Positions 56,786-64,000 of a DNA stretch of 64,000 nt are shown here, in pieces. The notes beneath the pieces are model-generated. The model had not been told where the DNA came from, did no database searches, and worked only from the letters and a program-made list of their open reading frames with translations. The DNA is from Aeromicrobium terrae (GTDB lineage Bacteria > Actinomycetota > Actinomycetes > Propionibacteriales > Nocardioidaceae): NCBI RefSeq assembly GCF_008039565.1, contig NZ_VDUX01000004.1:342568-406567 (forward strand), given 5' to 3'. The position numbers and the translations under genes are program-made. Within the stretch, counting starts at the first letter, position 1, and every line of letters starts with the position of its first letter.

Positions 56786-56810
56786 GGTTGAACCGGAAGC
56801 GGCGGGGTAC
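56786..56810 (+). promoter_or_regulatory. SigF/SigB-type promoter for the SRPBCC protein
   Basis: GGTTG (56786-56790), 14-nt spacer, GGGTAC (56805-56810). The AAGGAG and ATG of the SRPBCC gene follow 28 nt later. It lies back to back with the divergent ADH promoter, so both genes should respond together. Confidence 0.75.
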
Positions 56811-56838
56811 AGGTCAGGAGCCGATGAAAGGAGTGCCC

Positions 56839-57297
56839 ATGAGCACCATCACCGACTCCATCGACGTCGACGTCGACGTCACCACCGCCTACAACCAGTG
56901 GACACAGTTCGAGACCTTCCCCCAGTTCATGGAAGGCGTCGACGAGGTCAAGCAGCTCGACGACACCCACCTGCACTGGGTCACCTCGATCGGGCCCGTG
57001 ACGCGCGAGTTCGACGCCACAGTCACCGAGCAGCACCCGGACGAGCGGGTCGCCTGGAAGTCCGACGACGGCCCCGAGCACGCGGGCGTCGTCACGTTCC
57101 ACCGCCTCGACGACAACAAGACCCGCGTCTCGGTCCAGATGGACATCGACCCCGAGGGCTTCGTCGAGAAGGTCGGCGACGCCGCCGGCATCCTCGACCA
57201 CCGCGTGAAGGGCGACCTCGAGCGGTTCAAGGAGTTCATCGAGTCGCACGACGGCGCCGAGACCGGTGCCTGGCGCGGCGAGGTCGAACGCCCCTAG
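56839..57297 (+). CDS. SRPBCC-family stress protein
   Basis: 152 residues, START/Bet v1-like fold: an N-terminal VDVDVTTAYNQWTQFETFPQF strand-helix pair and RVSVQMDIDPEGF. Such proteins bind lipophilic ligands in a cavity. The ATG is supported by AAGGAG. Its SigF-type promoter suggests stress induction. Ligand unknown. Confidence 0.85.
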   Translation: MSTITDSIDVDVDVTTAYNQWTQFETFPQFMEGVDEVKQLDDTHLHWVTSIGPVTREFDATVTEQHPDERVAWKSDDGPEHAGVVTFHRLDDNKTRVSVQMDIDPEGFVEKVGDAAGILDHRVKGDLERFKEFIESHDGAETGAWRGEVERP

Positions 57298-58149
57298 TCA
57301 GAACACCGGCTTGCCGCCGGTGACGCCGAGGACGGTGCCGGACACGTAGCCCGCCTCCTGGTCGACGGCCAGGAAGACGAACGCCGGCGCCACCTCGGCG
57401 GGCTGGCCGGCCCGGCCGAGCGGGGTGTCCTCGCCGAACTTCTCCAGCTTCTCCACCGGCTGGGTCGCGGGCTGAAGCGGCGTCCAGATCGGGCCCGGCG
57501 CGACGGCGTTCACGCGGATCCCGTCCGGGCCGAGCTCGGCCGCCAGGTTCACCGTCGCGTTGTTGATGGCCGCCTTGGTGGCGGCGTAGTCGAGCAGCGT
57601 GGTCGACGGCTCGTACGCCTGGATCGACGCGTTGTTGATGATGCAGCCCTTCGACTCCCGCAGGTGCGGCACGGCCGCACGGGTCATCCAGAACAGGGCG
57701 TAGAGATTCGTGCGGAACACGCGGTCGAGCTGCTCGTCGTCGATGCTCTCCAGGCCGCCGCCGCGGGCCATCTGGAAGCCGGCGTTGTTGACCAGGACGT
57801 CCAGCCCGCCCAGGGCCTCTGTGGACTCACGGACGACGCGGTCGCACTCGCTGCTGTCGCGCAGGTCGGCCTCGATCGCCACCGCGCGACGACCGGCTTC
57901 CTCGACGAGGGCCGCGGTCTGCTTCGCGTCCTCCACCTCCTCGGTCATGTACGTGAACGCAACGTCCGCTCCCTCGCGCGCGTAGGCGATGGCGACGGCC
58001 CGTCCGATGCCGGAGTCGCCGCCGGTGATGAGCGCCCGCTTCCCCTCGAGCCGGGCGTGGCCCGCGTACGACAACTCGCCGTGGTCGGGCTGCGGATCCA
58101 TCGGTGCGGTGAGGCCGGGCGGCTCCTGCTGCTGCGCTGGGAACGACAT
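57298..58149 (-). CDS. Stress-type SDR (glucose-1-dehydrogenase-like)
   Basis: 283 residues. An extended N-terminus (MSFPAQQQEPPG, QPDHGELSYAGHARLEGK) precedes TGGDSGIG and the YAATK catalytic pair. It matches the YhxD/YghA-like general-stress SDR group. Start chosen at the ATG 58149, just downstream of the SigF-type promoter at 58159-58184. Substrate unknown. Confidence 0.87.
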   Translation of the reverse strand: MSFPAQQQEPPGLTAPMDPQPDHGELSYAGHARLEGKRALITGGDSGIGRAVAIAYAREGADVAFTYMTEEVEDAKQTAALVEEAGRRAVAIEADLRDSSECDRVVRESTEALGGLDVLVNNAGFQMARGGGLESIDDEQLDRVFRTNLYALFWMTRAAVPHLRESKGCIINNASIQAYEPSTTLLDYAATKAAINNATVNLAAELGPDGIRVNAVAPGPIWTPLQPATQPVEKLEKFGEDTPLGRAGQPAEVAPAFVFLAVDQEAGYVSGTVLGVTGGKPVF

Positions 58150-58158
58150 ATCTGGCTC

Positions 58159-58184
58159 GTTCCCGTTTCCCCAGCGGTGAAACG
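58159..58184 (-). promoter_or_regulatory. SigF/SigB-type promoter for the stress SDR
   Basis: Read on the minus strand: CGTTT (58184-58180), 15-nt spacer, GGGAAC (58164-58159). The -10 differs from GGGTAC at one base. It ends 9 nt before the ATG. Confidence 0.6.
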
Positions 58185-58199
58185 GGGCACATAGGGCGG

Positions 58200-58913
58200 A
58201 TGAGTGTCGAGTCACCCGACGTCCCGACGTCGCCTCCCACCGGCGGGCCCGAGATGATCCCCCGAGAGTCCATCGAGTTCGGCCCCCTGATCATCGCCTT
58301 CGACGACCGCGTCCTGCGTCCCCGCCCGTGGACCGCGGCCCAGTCCGAGTGGGCGGCCGACCTGGTGCCCAGCTTCTCCCCCGGTCCCCGCATCCTCGAG
58401 CTCTGCTCGGGCGCCGGGCACATCGGCCTCCTCGCCCTGAGCCTGGTCGACGAACGACACCCGGGCGCGTCGCTCGTCGCCGTCGACCTCAACCCCGCGG
58501 CCTGCGCGTACACGCTGCTGAACGCGGCTGCCGCCGGGCTCGAGGACCAGGTCGACGTCCGCGAGGCGCACATCGAGGAGGCGCTGTACACGTTCGAGAC
58601 GTTCGACCTCGTCATCGCCGACCCGCCGTGGGTGCCGCACGCCGAGATCGGGAACTACCCGGCGGACCCCGAGCTGGCCATCGACGGCGGCGACGACGGG
58701 CTCGCCGTGACCTGGCCGTGCGTGCAGGCCGCGCGCCTTCACCTGGCCGTCGGCGGCGCGATGGTGCTGCAGCTGGGCACGACCGCCCAGGTCGACGCGC
58801 TCCGCGAACGCCTCGCCGCGGAGGGCGACCCGCTCCAGATCCTCGAGGTGCGCGAGCACGAGGGCGGCGTCCTGCTGCGGCTCGCGCGCACCGTGGAGGA
58901 GGACCTGCTGTGA
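58200..58913 (+). CDS. HemK/PrmC-like class I methyltransferase
   Basis: 237 residues. Motif I is ILELCSGAGHIGLLAL, and the substrate-binding motif is ADPPW, close to the NPPY of N5-glutamine and adenine-N6 methyltransferases. Substrate unknown. The stop overlaps the GTG of the next gene (GTGA), so it is coupled to the FAD-Rieske protein. Confidence 0.83.
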   Translation: MSVESPDVPTSPPTGGPEMIPRESIEFGPLIIAFDDRVLRPRPWTAAQSEWAADLVPSFSPGPRILELCSGAGHIGLLALSLVDERHPGASLVAVDLNPAACAYTLLNAAAAGLEDQVDVREAHIEEALYTFETFDLVIADPPWVPHAEIGNYPADPELAIDGGDDGLAVTWPCVQAARLHLAVGGAMVLQLGTTAQVDALRERLAAEGDPLQILEVREHEGGVLLRLARTVEEDLL

Positions 58914-60337
58914 CGTCACCGTGGCTGGACCGGCCGTCGAAACCGGTCCAGGACCCACTGAACCCGGAGCAGCCCGTCGACGACCTCGTCGTGGGCGCCG
59001 GCCTCACCGGGCTGGCCACGGCCCTCATGCTCGCTCGGGCCGGCCGGGACGTGCTCGTCGTCGAGGCGCGGCACGTCGGCGCCGTCACGACGGGCAACAC
59101 CACGGGCAAGGTGTCGCTGCTGCCGGGCACGAAGCTCGGCTCGATGCGACACAGCCAGTCCGACCGCGTGTGCCGGGCGTACCTCGACGCGTGCGAGGAG
59201 GGCCAGCAGTGGCTGTTGCGGTTCTGCGCGGACCACGGGGTCGACGTCGACCGACGCGACGCGATCACGTACGCGGCGTCGCCCGACGAGATCGGCACGG
59301 CGCGGCGAGAGCTCGAGGCCAGCCAGGCGCTGGGACTCGACACCCACTGGGTGGACAGCATGGACGTGCCGTTCCCGTTCCACGGCGGCGTGGTCCTGCC
59401 GGACCAGGCGCAGATCGACCCGATGCCGGTGCTCGACGCGCTCGTCGACCAGATCCACGAGCACGGCGGACGCGTGCACGAGGGCCGCCGCGTGGTGGGC
59501 GCCTCGCTCACCGGCACCCGTCGCGCCACTCTCGACGACGGCACCGAGCTCACCGCGAAGGAGATCGTGCTCGCCACGGGCGTCCCGGTCCTCGACCGCG
59601 GTCTGTTCTTCGCCAAGGTCGAGCCCAAGCGCTCGTACGCGCTCGCGTTCACCGGCGCCGCGGCGCCCGACGGCATGTTCCTCTCGGCCGGGTCCGCGCA
59701 CAGCCGCTCGATCCGCGACGCGGCCGGACCCGACGGGTCACGGCGACTGCTGGTCGGGGGCGAGGGTCACACGGTCGGACGCACCGACTCCGAGCGTGGC
59801 CACGTCGACCGGCTCCGCCAGTGGACCGCCGAGCACTTCCCCGGTGCCATGGAGACGCACGCGTGGTCAGCGCAGGACTACAGCCCGCACGACGGGCTGC
59901 CGCAGATGGGCAAGCTGCCGCGCGGCGGCGGCCACATCTACATGGCCACCGGCTACGACAAGTGGGGCATGGCAGCCGGCATCGCCGCGGCACGCACGAT
60001 CTCCGGCCAGATCCTCGGCAGCAAGCCGTCGTGGGCCACCACCATCGGCCGGCGCATCACCCGGCCTGCAGGTGCGGCGAAGATCGCGCGGATCAACGCG
60101 GGTGTGGGCGTCGCGCAGGTCGCGCAGGTGGCGGAGGGGCTCCGCGACCACACCTTCCCGAAGGGGTCCGGCGAGTCCTGCACGGTGACCACCGTGTGCA
60201 CGCACCTCGGTGGCGCGCTCGACTGGAACGACGAGGAGAAGTCCTGGGACTGTCCGCTGCACGGGTCCCGGTTCACCGCAGACGGCGACGTGCTGGAGGG
60301 ACCGGCGACGAAGCCGCTCAGGCGGCGGAAGGACTGA
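58910..60337 (+). CDS. FAD-dependent oxidoreductase with C-terminal Rieske domain
   Basis: 475 residues. A DAO-type FAD domain (VVGAGLTGLATALMLARAG, GNTTGKVSLLPG) is followed by a Rieske [2Fe-2S] domain with Cys430, His432, Cys448 and His451 in CTHLGG and CPLHGSRF. The two cofactors could carry electrons within one chain. Family members are widespread in actinobacteria but their substrate is unknown. Its 3' end overlaps the convergent helicase gene by 20 bp. Confidence 0.9.
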   Translation: MTSPWLDRPSKPVQDPLNPEQPVDDLVVGAGLTGLATALMLARAGRDVLVVEARHVGAVTTGNTTGKVSLLPGTKLGSMRHSQSDRVCRAYLDACEEGQQWLLRFCADHGVDVDRRDAITYAASPDEIGTARRELEASQALGLDTHWVDSMDVPFPFHGGVVLPDQAQIDPMPVLDALVDQIHEHGGRVHEGRRVVGASLTGTRRATLDDGTELTAKEIVLATGVPVLDRGLFFAKVEPKRSYALAFTGAAAPDGMFLSAGSAHSRSIRDAAGPDGSRRLLVGGEGHTVGRTDSERGHVDRLRQWTAEHFPGAMETHAWSAQDYSPHDGLPQMGKLPRGGGHIYMATGYDKWGMAAGIAAARTISGQILGSKPSWATTIGRRITRPAGAAKIARINAGVGVAQVAQVAEGLRDHTFPKGSGESCTVTTVCTHLGGALDWNDEEKSWDCPLHGSRFTADGDVLEGPATKPLRRRKD

Positions 60338-62447
60338 CCTCGAGCGCCTCGGTGAGCAGGGCGACGAGCGCCTCGAGCTGGACGTCGCCGGCCTCGCCGA
60401 CCTCCTCGTCGGAGCCCTCGAGGGCGCGGGCGGCGAGCCCGGCCTTGCTGTCGATGAGCTCGACGATCTTGGTGTCGATCGTCTGCGCGGCCAGGATGCG
60501 CCACGCGGTGACCGGCTCGGTCTGGCCGATGCGGTGCACGCGGTCGATGGCCTGGCGCTGCTCGGCGTCCGTCCAGGACAGCTCGGCGAGCACGACGTTG
60601 GACGCGACCTGCAGGTTCAGGCCGACGCCGGCCGCGGTGAGCGAGCAGACCACGACCGAGACGTCGGGATCGTTGGTGAAGGCGTCGATGGCCTCCTGGC
60701 GCGCCTTCGGCGTCTGGTCGCCGCGGACCGACGCGTGCCGCAGGCCGGCGCGGGTGAACGCCTCCTCGGCGATGTCCATGACCTCGATGTGCTTGGCGAA
60801 GAACACCACCTTGCCGGCGCTGCGCGCGAGCTGCGTCGTGTAGTCGGCGGCGAGGCCGGCCTTGGCGCGGCCGATCCGGCGGACCATGGTGAACACGTTG
60901 TCGCCGCCGGACTCGCTGGCCTCGTCGCGCTCCCACGCGGCGACCTGGCGGACGAGCTCGCGGTCGATGCCGTCGACGACGCCCTCGTCGCCGCGGGCCG
61001 CGAGCACGCGGTGGTAGCGGGCGACCATGCGCCGGGCGAGCTCCTGCTCCGCGGCGCGGATGGAGCGGCCCTCCTCGCCGTCGAGCTCGACCGGTAGGTC
61101 GGCGATGCGGCGGGCGGGGATGTCGGACGCGACGTCGACCTTGCGGCGCCGGACGATGCCGAGGTCGATGACGCTCTGACGCGCGGCCGGGTAGAAGCCG
61201 GCGTCGAGCGGCGTCAGGCCGGTCTCCTCCAGCGCGTGCATGAGCTCCGGGCCGGGCTTCTTCTCGTCGATCCAGCCCAGGAACTGCCAGATGGCACGGA
61301 AGTCGTCGATGTCGTTGATCAGCGGCGTGCCGGTGAGCGCCATCAGCAGCGGGCGCACCGTGCGGGTGCGGATGCGCTCGGACAGCTCGAGCGCGTGCTG
61401 CGAACGCTGCGACGTCTTGTTCTTGATGAAGTGCGCCTCGTCGAGCACCATGCCGCGGAAGCCGAACGTGCCGAGCCAGCCGATGTGGCGGTCGAGGATC
61501 TCGTAGTTGACGACGACGATGTCGGCGAAGCCGTCGACGTCCTGGCCGTCGCCGTGCACGACGGTGGCCGAGCGCTTGGGCGTCCAGATCTCCGCCTCGC
61601 GCGCCCAGTTGGTCTTGACGATGTTGGGCACCACGCAGAGCAGCGGGTAGGCGTCGGCGGCCTCGGCGGCGAGGAGTGCCTGGGCGGTCTTGCCGAGGCC
61701 GGGCTCGTCGGCGAGCAGGAACGTGCGGTGGCCCTCGGCGGCCGCGGCGACGACCTCGGCCTGGTGCTTCATCAGCTCGGGGCCGGCGCCGACGTGGTCG
61801 ATGGGCTCGGGCAGCGCCATGCAGGCGGCGGCACCGTCGGCCGCGCGCTCGAACGAGGAGAGCAGCGGCTCGATGAGCTCCCAGGTGGAGAGGCGGGCCG
61901 TCTTGGTCTCGGGCCGCTGGGCGGCGCTGAAGTCGGGCGCCATGAACGGGTTGGTGAGCTGACGGGCCATGACGGACTGCGGCACGACGCGACGCTCGAC
62001 GGGCGCGGCGACCTCGTCGGCCTCGTCCTCCGTGGTCACCTCGACCTCGGCGGCGACGCCGCCGGCGGCCAGCAGGTCGGCCCGGAGCGCGTTGGTCTCG
62101 GCGGACACCTCGGCGTCGTCGGCGAGCAGGGCCAGGAGGCCGGGTTCGCGCGCCGCGGTCTTGGCCAGGATGGTGCCGAGCCCGTCGAGGCGCTTCATCT
62201 GCTCGGTGCGCTGGGCGTCGGTGAGGTCGGGGTCGGTCTTGGCGCGGGCGCGCTCCTCGCGCACCAGCAAGCCGATGGCCTGGAAGGACGATCGGGTGGA
62301 CGCCGTGACGCGTCCGCGCTGCACGGCGTTCTCCACGTCACGGACAGCCTTCGCCAGCACCGGCAGGAGTCCTTCCTGCTGGACGGCTGGGCGGTTGCCG
62401 CGCGAGCGTCGACGGTTGCCCGACCGGCGGGTGTCCGAGTTGGCCAC
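60318..62447 (-). CDS. SNF2-family DNA helicase/translocase
   Basis: 709 residues. Helicase motifs: LADEPGLGKTAQA (I), VVNYE (Ia), LDEAHFIKN (II), ALTGTPLIND (III), and in the C-terminal RecA domain VVVCSLTAAGVGLNLQ (V) and QAIDRVHRIGQ (VI). The N-terminal 210 residues are charged and not assigned. The GTG start has AAGGAGGAG 3-4 nt upstream; nothing further upstream is needed. Could act on chromatin-like complexes, stalled forks or repair; the sequence does not say which. Confidence 0.93.
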   Translation of the reverse strand: MANSDTRRSGNRRRSRGNRPAVQQEGLLPVLAKAVRDVENAVQRGRVTASTRSSFQAIGLLVREERARAKTDPDLTDAQRTEQMKRLDGLGTILAKTAAREPGLLALLADDAEVSAETNALRADLLAAGGVAAEVEVTTEDEADEVAAPVERRVVPQSVMARQLTNPFMAPDFSAAQRPETKTARLSTWELIEPLLSSFERAADGAAACMALPEPIDHVGAGPELMKHQAEVVAAAAEGHRTFLLADEPGLGKTAQALLAAEAADAYPLLCVVPNIVKTNWAREAEIWTPKRSATVVHGDGQDVDGFADIVVVNYEILDRHIGWLGTFGFRGMVLDEAHFIKNKTSQRSQHALELSERIRTRTVRPLLMALTGTPLINDIDDFRAIWQFLGWIDEKKPGPELMHALEETGLTPLDAGFYPAARQSVIDLGIVRRRKVDVASDIPARRIADLPVELDGEEGRSIRAAEQELARRMVARYHRVLAARGDEGVVDGIDRELVRQVAAWERDEASESGGDNVFTMVRRIGRAKAGLAADYTTQLARSAGKVVFFAKHIEVMDIAEEAFTRAGLRHASVRGDQTPKARQEAIDAFTNDPDVSVVVCSLTAAGVGLNLQVASNVVLAELSWTDAEQRQAIDRVHRIGQTEPVTAWRILAAQTIDTKIVELIDSKAGLAARALEGSDEEVGEAGDVQLEALVALLTEALEVSPSAA

Positions 62448-62582
62448 AGGCTCCTCCTTGGATGAGCGGCCGTGCCGTGGACGCAGGAACGCCCGCGGAA
62501 CACTGCGGCGTGCCGGCCAGACGTGCTGCCGACTTGCTGGTGCGAGCCCCTCGTGGCTGCATGGAGCGTGAGGAGGCGACCA

Positions 62583-62699
62583 ATGACCGCAGTACCTGTC
62601 GAACCCGACCCGAACCACGAGGCTCGTCCCGAGGACGACCCCTCCATCGTACCGTCTGGCGAGCCCGAGAGCGCGCCGGATTCGCCACAGGAGATCTGA
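62583..62699 (+). CDS. Small acidic protein (38 aa)
   Basis: 38 residues, Glu/Asp/Pro-rich (start MTAVPVEPDP, end SPDSPQEI or similar). The evidence is the AGGAGG 6 nt before the ATG and the stop ending one base before the hemerythrin ATG, which implies translational coupling. Composition resembles the 51-aa protein at 26106. No family recognised. Confidence 0.6.
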   Translation: MTAVPVEPDPNHEARPEDDPSIVPSGEPESAPDSPQEI

Positions 62700-63248
62700 A
62701 TGGACTCAGCCATCGACCTCGGGCGTCCCACGTCCGGCGACGTCGTCGACCTCATCCTCGAGGACCATGACCGGTTCGAGCGCCTGCTCCGGCAGCTGCG
62801 GAGCACGGCATCCGACCGCGACGCGGTCCGGCAGGCCTTCGCCGCCCTGCACGTTGCCCACGCCGAGGCGGAGGAGAAGCACGTCTACCCGCGGCTGAAG
62901 AAGGCCAGCTCGGTGACCAAGGACGAGGCCGAGCACGGCGAGCACGAGCACGCCGAGGGCAACGAGGCGCTCCTCGCGGTGCTGGAGTGCGCCGGCACGG
63001 ACACCCAGAAGTTCGACGACGCCGTCGAGGAGCTCGCCCGCGTCGTGAACCACCACCTCACCGAGGAGGAGCTGACGATCCTCAACCCCGCCCGCGAGGA
63101 CACCGGCGAGCAGCTGCGGGCCGAGCTCGGCGAGGCGTTCGCCACCGAGCGCAACCGCCAGATCGACGACGACTGCGGCCGCATCGAGAACGTCCGCCGC
63201 CTGGTCAACAAGGCCAAGCGCCACGGCCTCATCGACGAAGGCGAGTGA
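62700..63248 (+). CDS. Hemerythrin-domain protein
   Basis: 182 residues. Diiron ligands are suggested by LEDHDRFE, AHAEAEEKHVYP, EHGEHEHAEGNE and VNHHLTEEE, the HHE pattern. It is a second, unrelated hemerythrin to the one at 10369. The ATG directly follows the stop of the 38-aa gene. Confidence 0.87.
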   Translation: MDSAIDLGRPTSGDVVDLILEDHDRFERLLRQLRSTASDRDAVRQAFAALHVAHAEAEEKHVYPRLKKASSVTKDEAEHGEHEHAEGNEALLAVLECAGTDTQKFDDAVEELARVVNHHLTEEELTILNPAREDTGEQLRAELGEAFATERNRQIDDDCGRIENVRRLVNKAKRHGLIDEGE

Positions 63249-63251
63249 CTC

Positions 63252-63333
63252 GGTGGTCGAGTGCCGAGCGAGCGCCAGCGACTTCGTTGGGGGCACCTCC
63301 CGCGGGCCTGCCCGTGGGGGAATCGAGACCACC
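63252..63333. repeat. REP-like hairpin before the GIY-YIG gene
   Basis: GGTGGTCGAG (63252) and TCGAGACCACC (to 63333) form the family stem; the middle differs from the other copies and holds its own GC-rich hairpin CCCGCGGG. It begins 4 bp after the hemerythrin stop. Confidence 0.78.
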
Positions 63334-63384
63334 ACTGTGGAAGGCAGACTCGACTGCTCTTTGCGTCGTCGACAGGATTCGCGG

Positions 63385-63672
63385 ATGGCGTGGATGTACA
63401 TCCTCAAATGCTCCGACGACTCCTATTACGTCGGCAGCGCCAGAAACATCAAGCACCGTCTGTGGCAGCACCAGAACGGACTCGGAGCCGAGTACACGAA
63501 GCATCGGCGCCCTGTGGAGCTTGTCTACGCGGTCGAGTGCGAGAACGTCGGTCAGGCCTTCTGGCTCGAGAAGCGGGTGCAGAACTGGTCGCGCAAGAAG
63601 CGTGAGGCCCTCATCCGGGGCGACTTCGAAGCGTTGCCAGGACTGGCCAAGAAGGACTTCAAGCGAGGGTGA
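63385..63672 (+). CDS. Small GIY-YIG nuclease-like protein
   Basis: 95 residues. MYILKCSDDSYYVGSARN is the GIY-YIG core in the UPF0213-type form, with a conserved Arg (KHRLWQHQNG), a His/Tyr pair, and the metal-binding Glu in ECENVGQAFWLEKRVQNW. The fold makes a single DNA nick by a single metal ion. The gene is visibly lower in G+C than its neighbours and lies between two copies of the REP-like repeat; its TGA stop is part of the array. Confidence 0.82.
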   Translation: MAWMYILKCSDDSYYVGSARNIKHRLWQHQNGLGAEYTKHRRPVELVYAVECENVGQAFWLEKRVQNWSRKKREALIRGDFEALPGLAKKDFKRG

Positions 63673-64000
63673 TCTCGATACGCCTGCTCGCAGAGCTCGC
63701 AGGCACTCGATCACCGAGCCGCTCCGGTGGTCGAGTGCCCCCGCGAGCGCCAGCGAGCTGGGGGTGTATCGAGACCACCAGCAACGGTGATCTCGAAACA
63801 CCCGCTCGCAGACCTCGCAGGCACACGATCACCGAGCCGCTCCGGTGGTCGAGTGCCCCCGCGAGCGCCAGCAAGCTGGGGGTGTATCGAGACCACCAGC
63901 AACGGTGATCTCGAAACACCCGCTCGCAGACCTCGCAGGCACACGATCACCGAGCCGCTCCGGTGGTCGAGTGCCCCCGCGAGCGCCAGCAAGCTGGGGG
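63668..64000. repeat. 118-bp tandem array of REP-like doublets (continues past window)
   Basis: The word GGTGATCTCG recurs at 63668, 63786 and 63904, a 118-bp period with 2.8 units visible. Units 2 and 3 are identical as far as they can be compared; unit 1 differs at several bases. Each unit has two hairpins, one with GGTGAT/ATCACC ends and one with GGTGGTC/GACCACC ends. No unique spacer separates the units, so this is not a CRISPR array. The first unit holds the GIY-YIG stop codon. The 328 bases after that stop contain no gene. Confidence 0.9.

Noticed and set aside
62448..62618. N-terminal extension of the SNF2 helicase
   Set aside because: The GTG at 62447 has an excellent AAGGAGGAG, and the extension is Arg/Pro-rich without conservation marks.
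63668..64000. CRISPR-like direct repeats at the window end
   Set aside because: Units are directly abutting 118-bp copies with no unique spacers, and no cas genes are near; it is a tandem array of palindromes.

Overview
The window is about 70% G+C and comes from a high-GC actinobacterium. WhiB, KstR, a Ku/LigD pair, many leaderless promoters and dispersed GGTGGTC-type palindromes point to the Nocardioidaceae (Aeromicrobium or Nocardioides type). That placement is inference from gene content; no rRNA or tRNA gene is present.

Region 1 (1-18.8 kb) opens with the 3' part of katG and is then a steroid/cholesterol catabolic island. It carries kstR itself, the adjacent fadE34 (chsE3), a three-gene module for the last side-chain steps (an ACAD-ACAD fusion, a MaoC-DUF35-MaoC fusion and the aldolase Ltp2), a WS/DGAT, two esterase-like hydrolases, two paired dihydrodipicolinate-reductase-like enzymes, an SDR and a SnoaL-like protein. 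Four 14-bp sites match the published KstR operator (TNNAACNNGTTNNA), one in each of four divergent promoter regions, so most of this region looks like one KstR regulon.

Region 2 (18.8-38 kb) is mainly housekeeping: a methyltransferase and kinase pair, a PatB-type lyase, tadA with its associated protein, upp, pntAB, thpR, an ArsC-like protein, an ArsR/MFS pair with two palindromic operators, menB with an epimerase, and several small conserved proteins. An operon of lipoprotein, divergent NRAMP-like transporter and two PRC-barrel-like proteins sits behind a SigF-type promoter.

Region 3 (38-51 kb) holds ku-ligD (POL-PE-LIG), a GAF-ANTAR RNA-binding regulator, a paaX / AidB-like dehydrogenase / crotonase operon, a secreted propeller-like protein, and an operon joining a stand-alone LigD-type polymerase, a CxxC-less thioredoxin-reductase fusion and a DUF6928 protein.

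Region 4 (51-64 kb) is stress and redox themed: a flavodoxin / haem-oxygenase-like diiron protein / CDGSH operon, a SigB/SigF-family sigma factor, whiB3, a DksA-like protein, a zinc alcohol dehydrogenase, an SRPBCC protein, an SDR, a FAD-Rieske oxidoreductase, an SNF2 helicase and a hemerythrin. Six GGTT/CGTTT-N14-16-GGGTAC/GGGAAC promoters across the window suggest that the sigma factor controls these stress genes.

Palindromic repeats of at least three families sit mostly at 3' ends of genes. The window ends in a 118-bp tandem array of one family, next to a small GIY-YIG nuclease gene that is flanked by this repeat on both sides.
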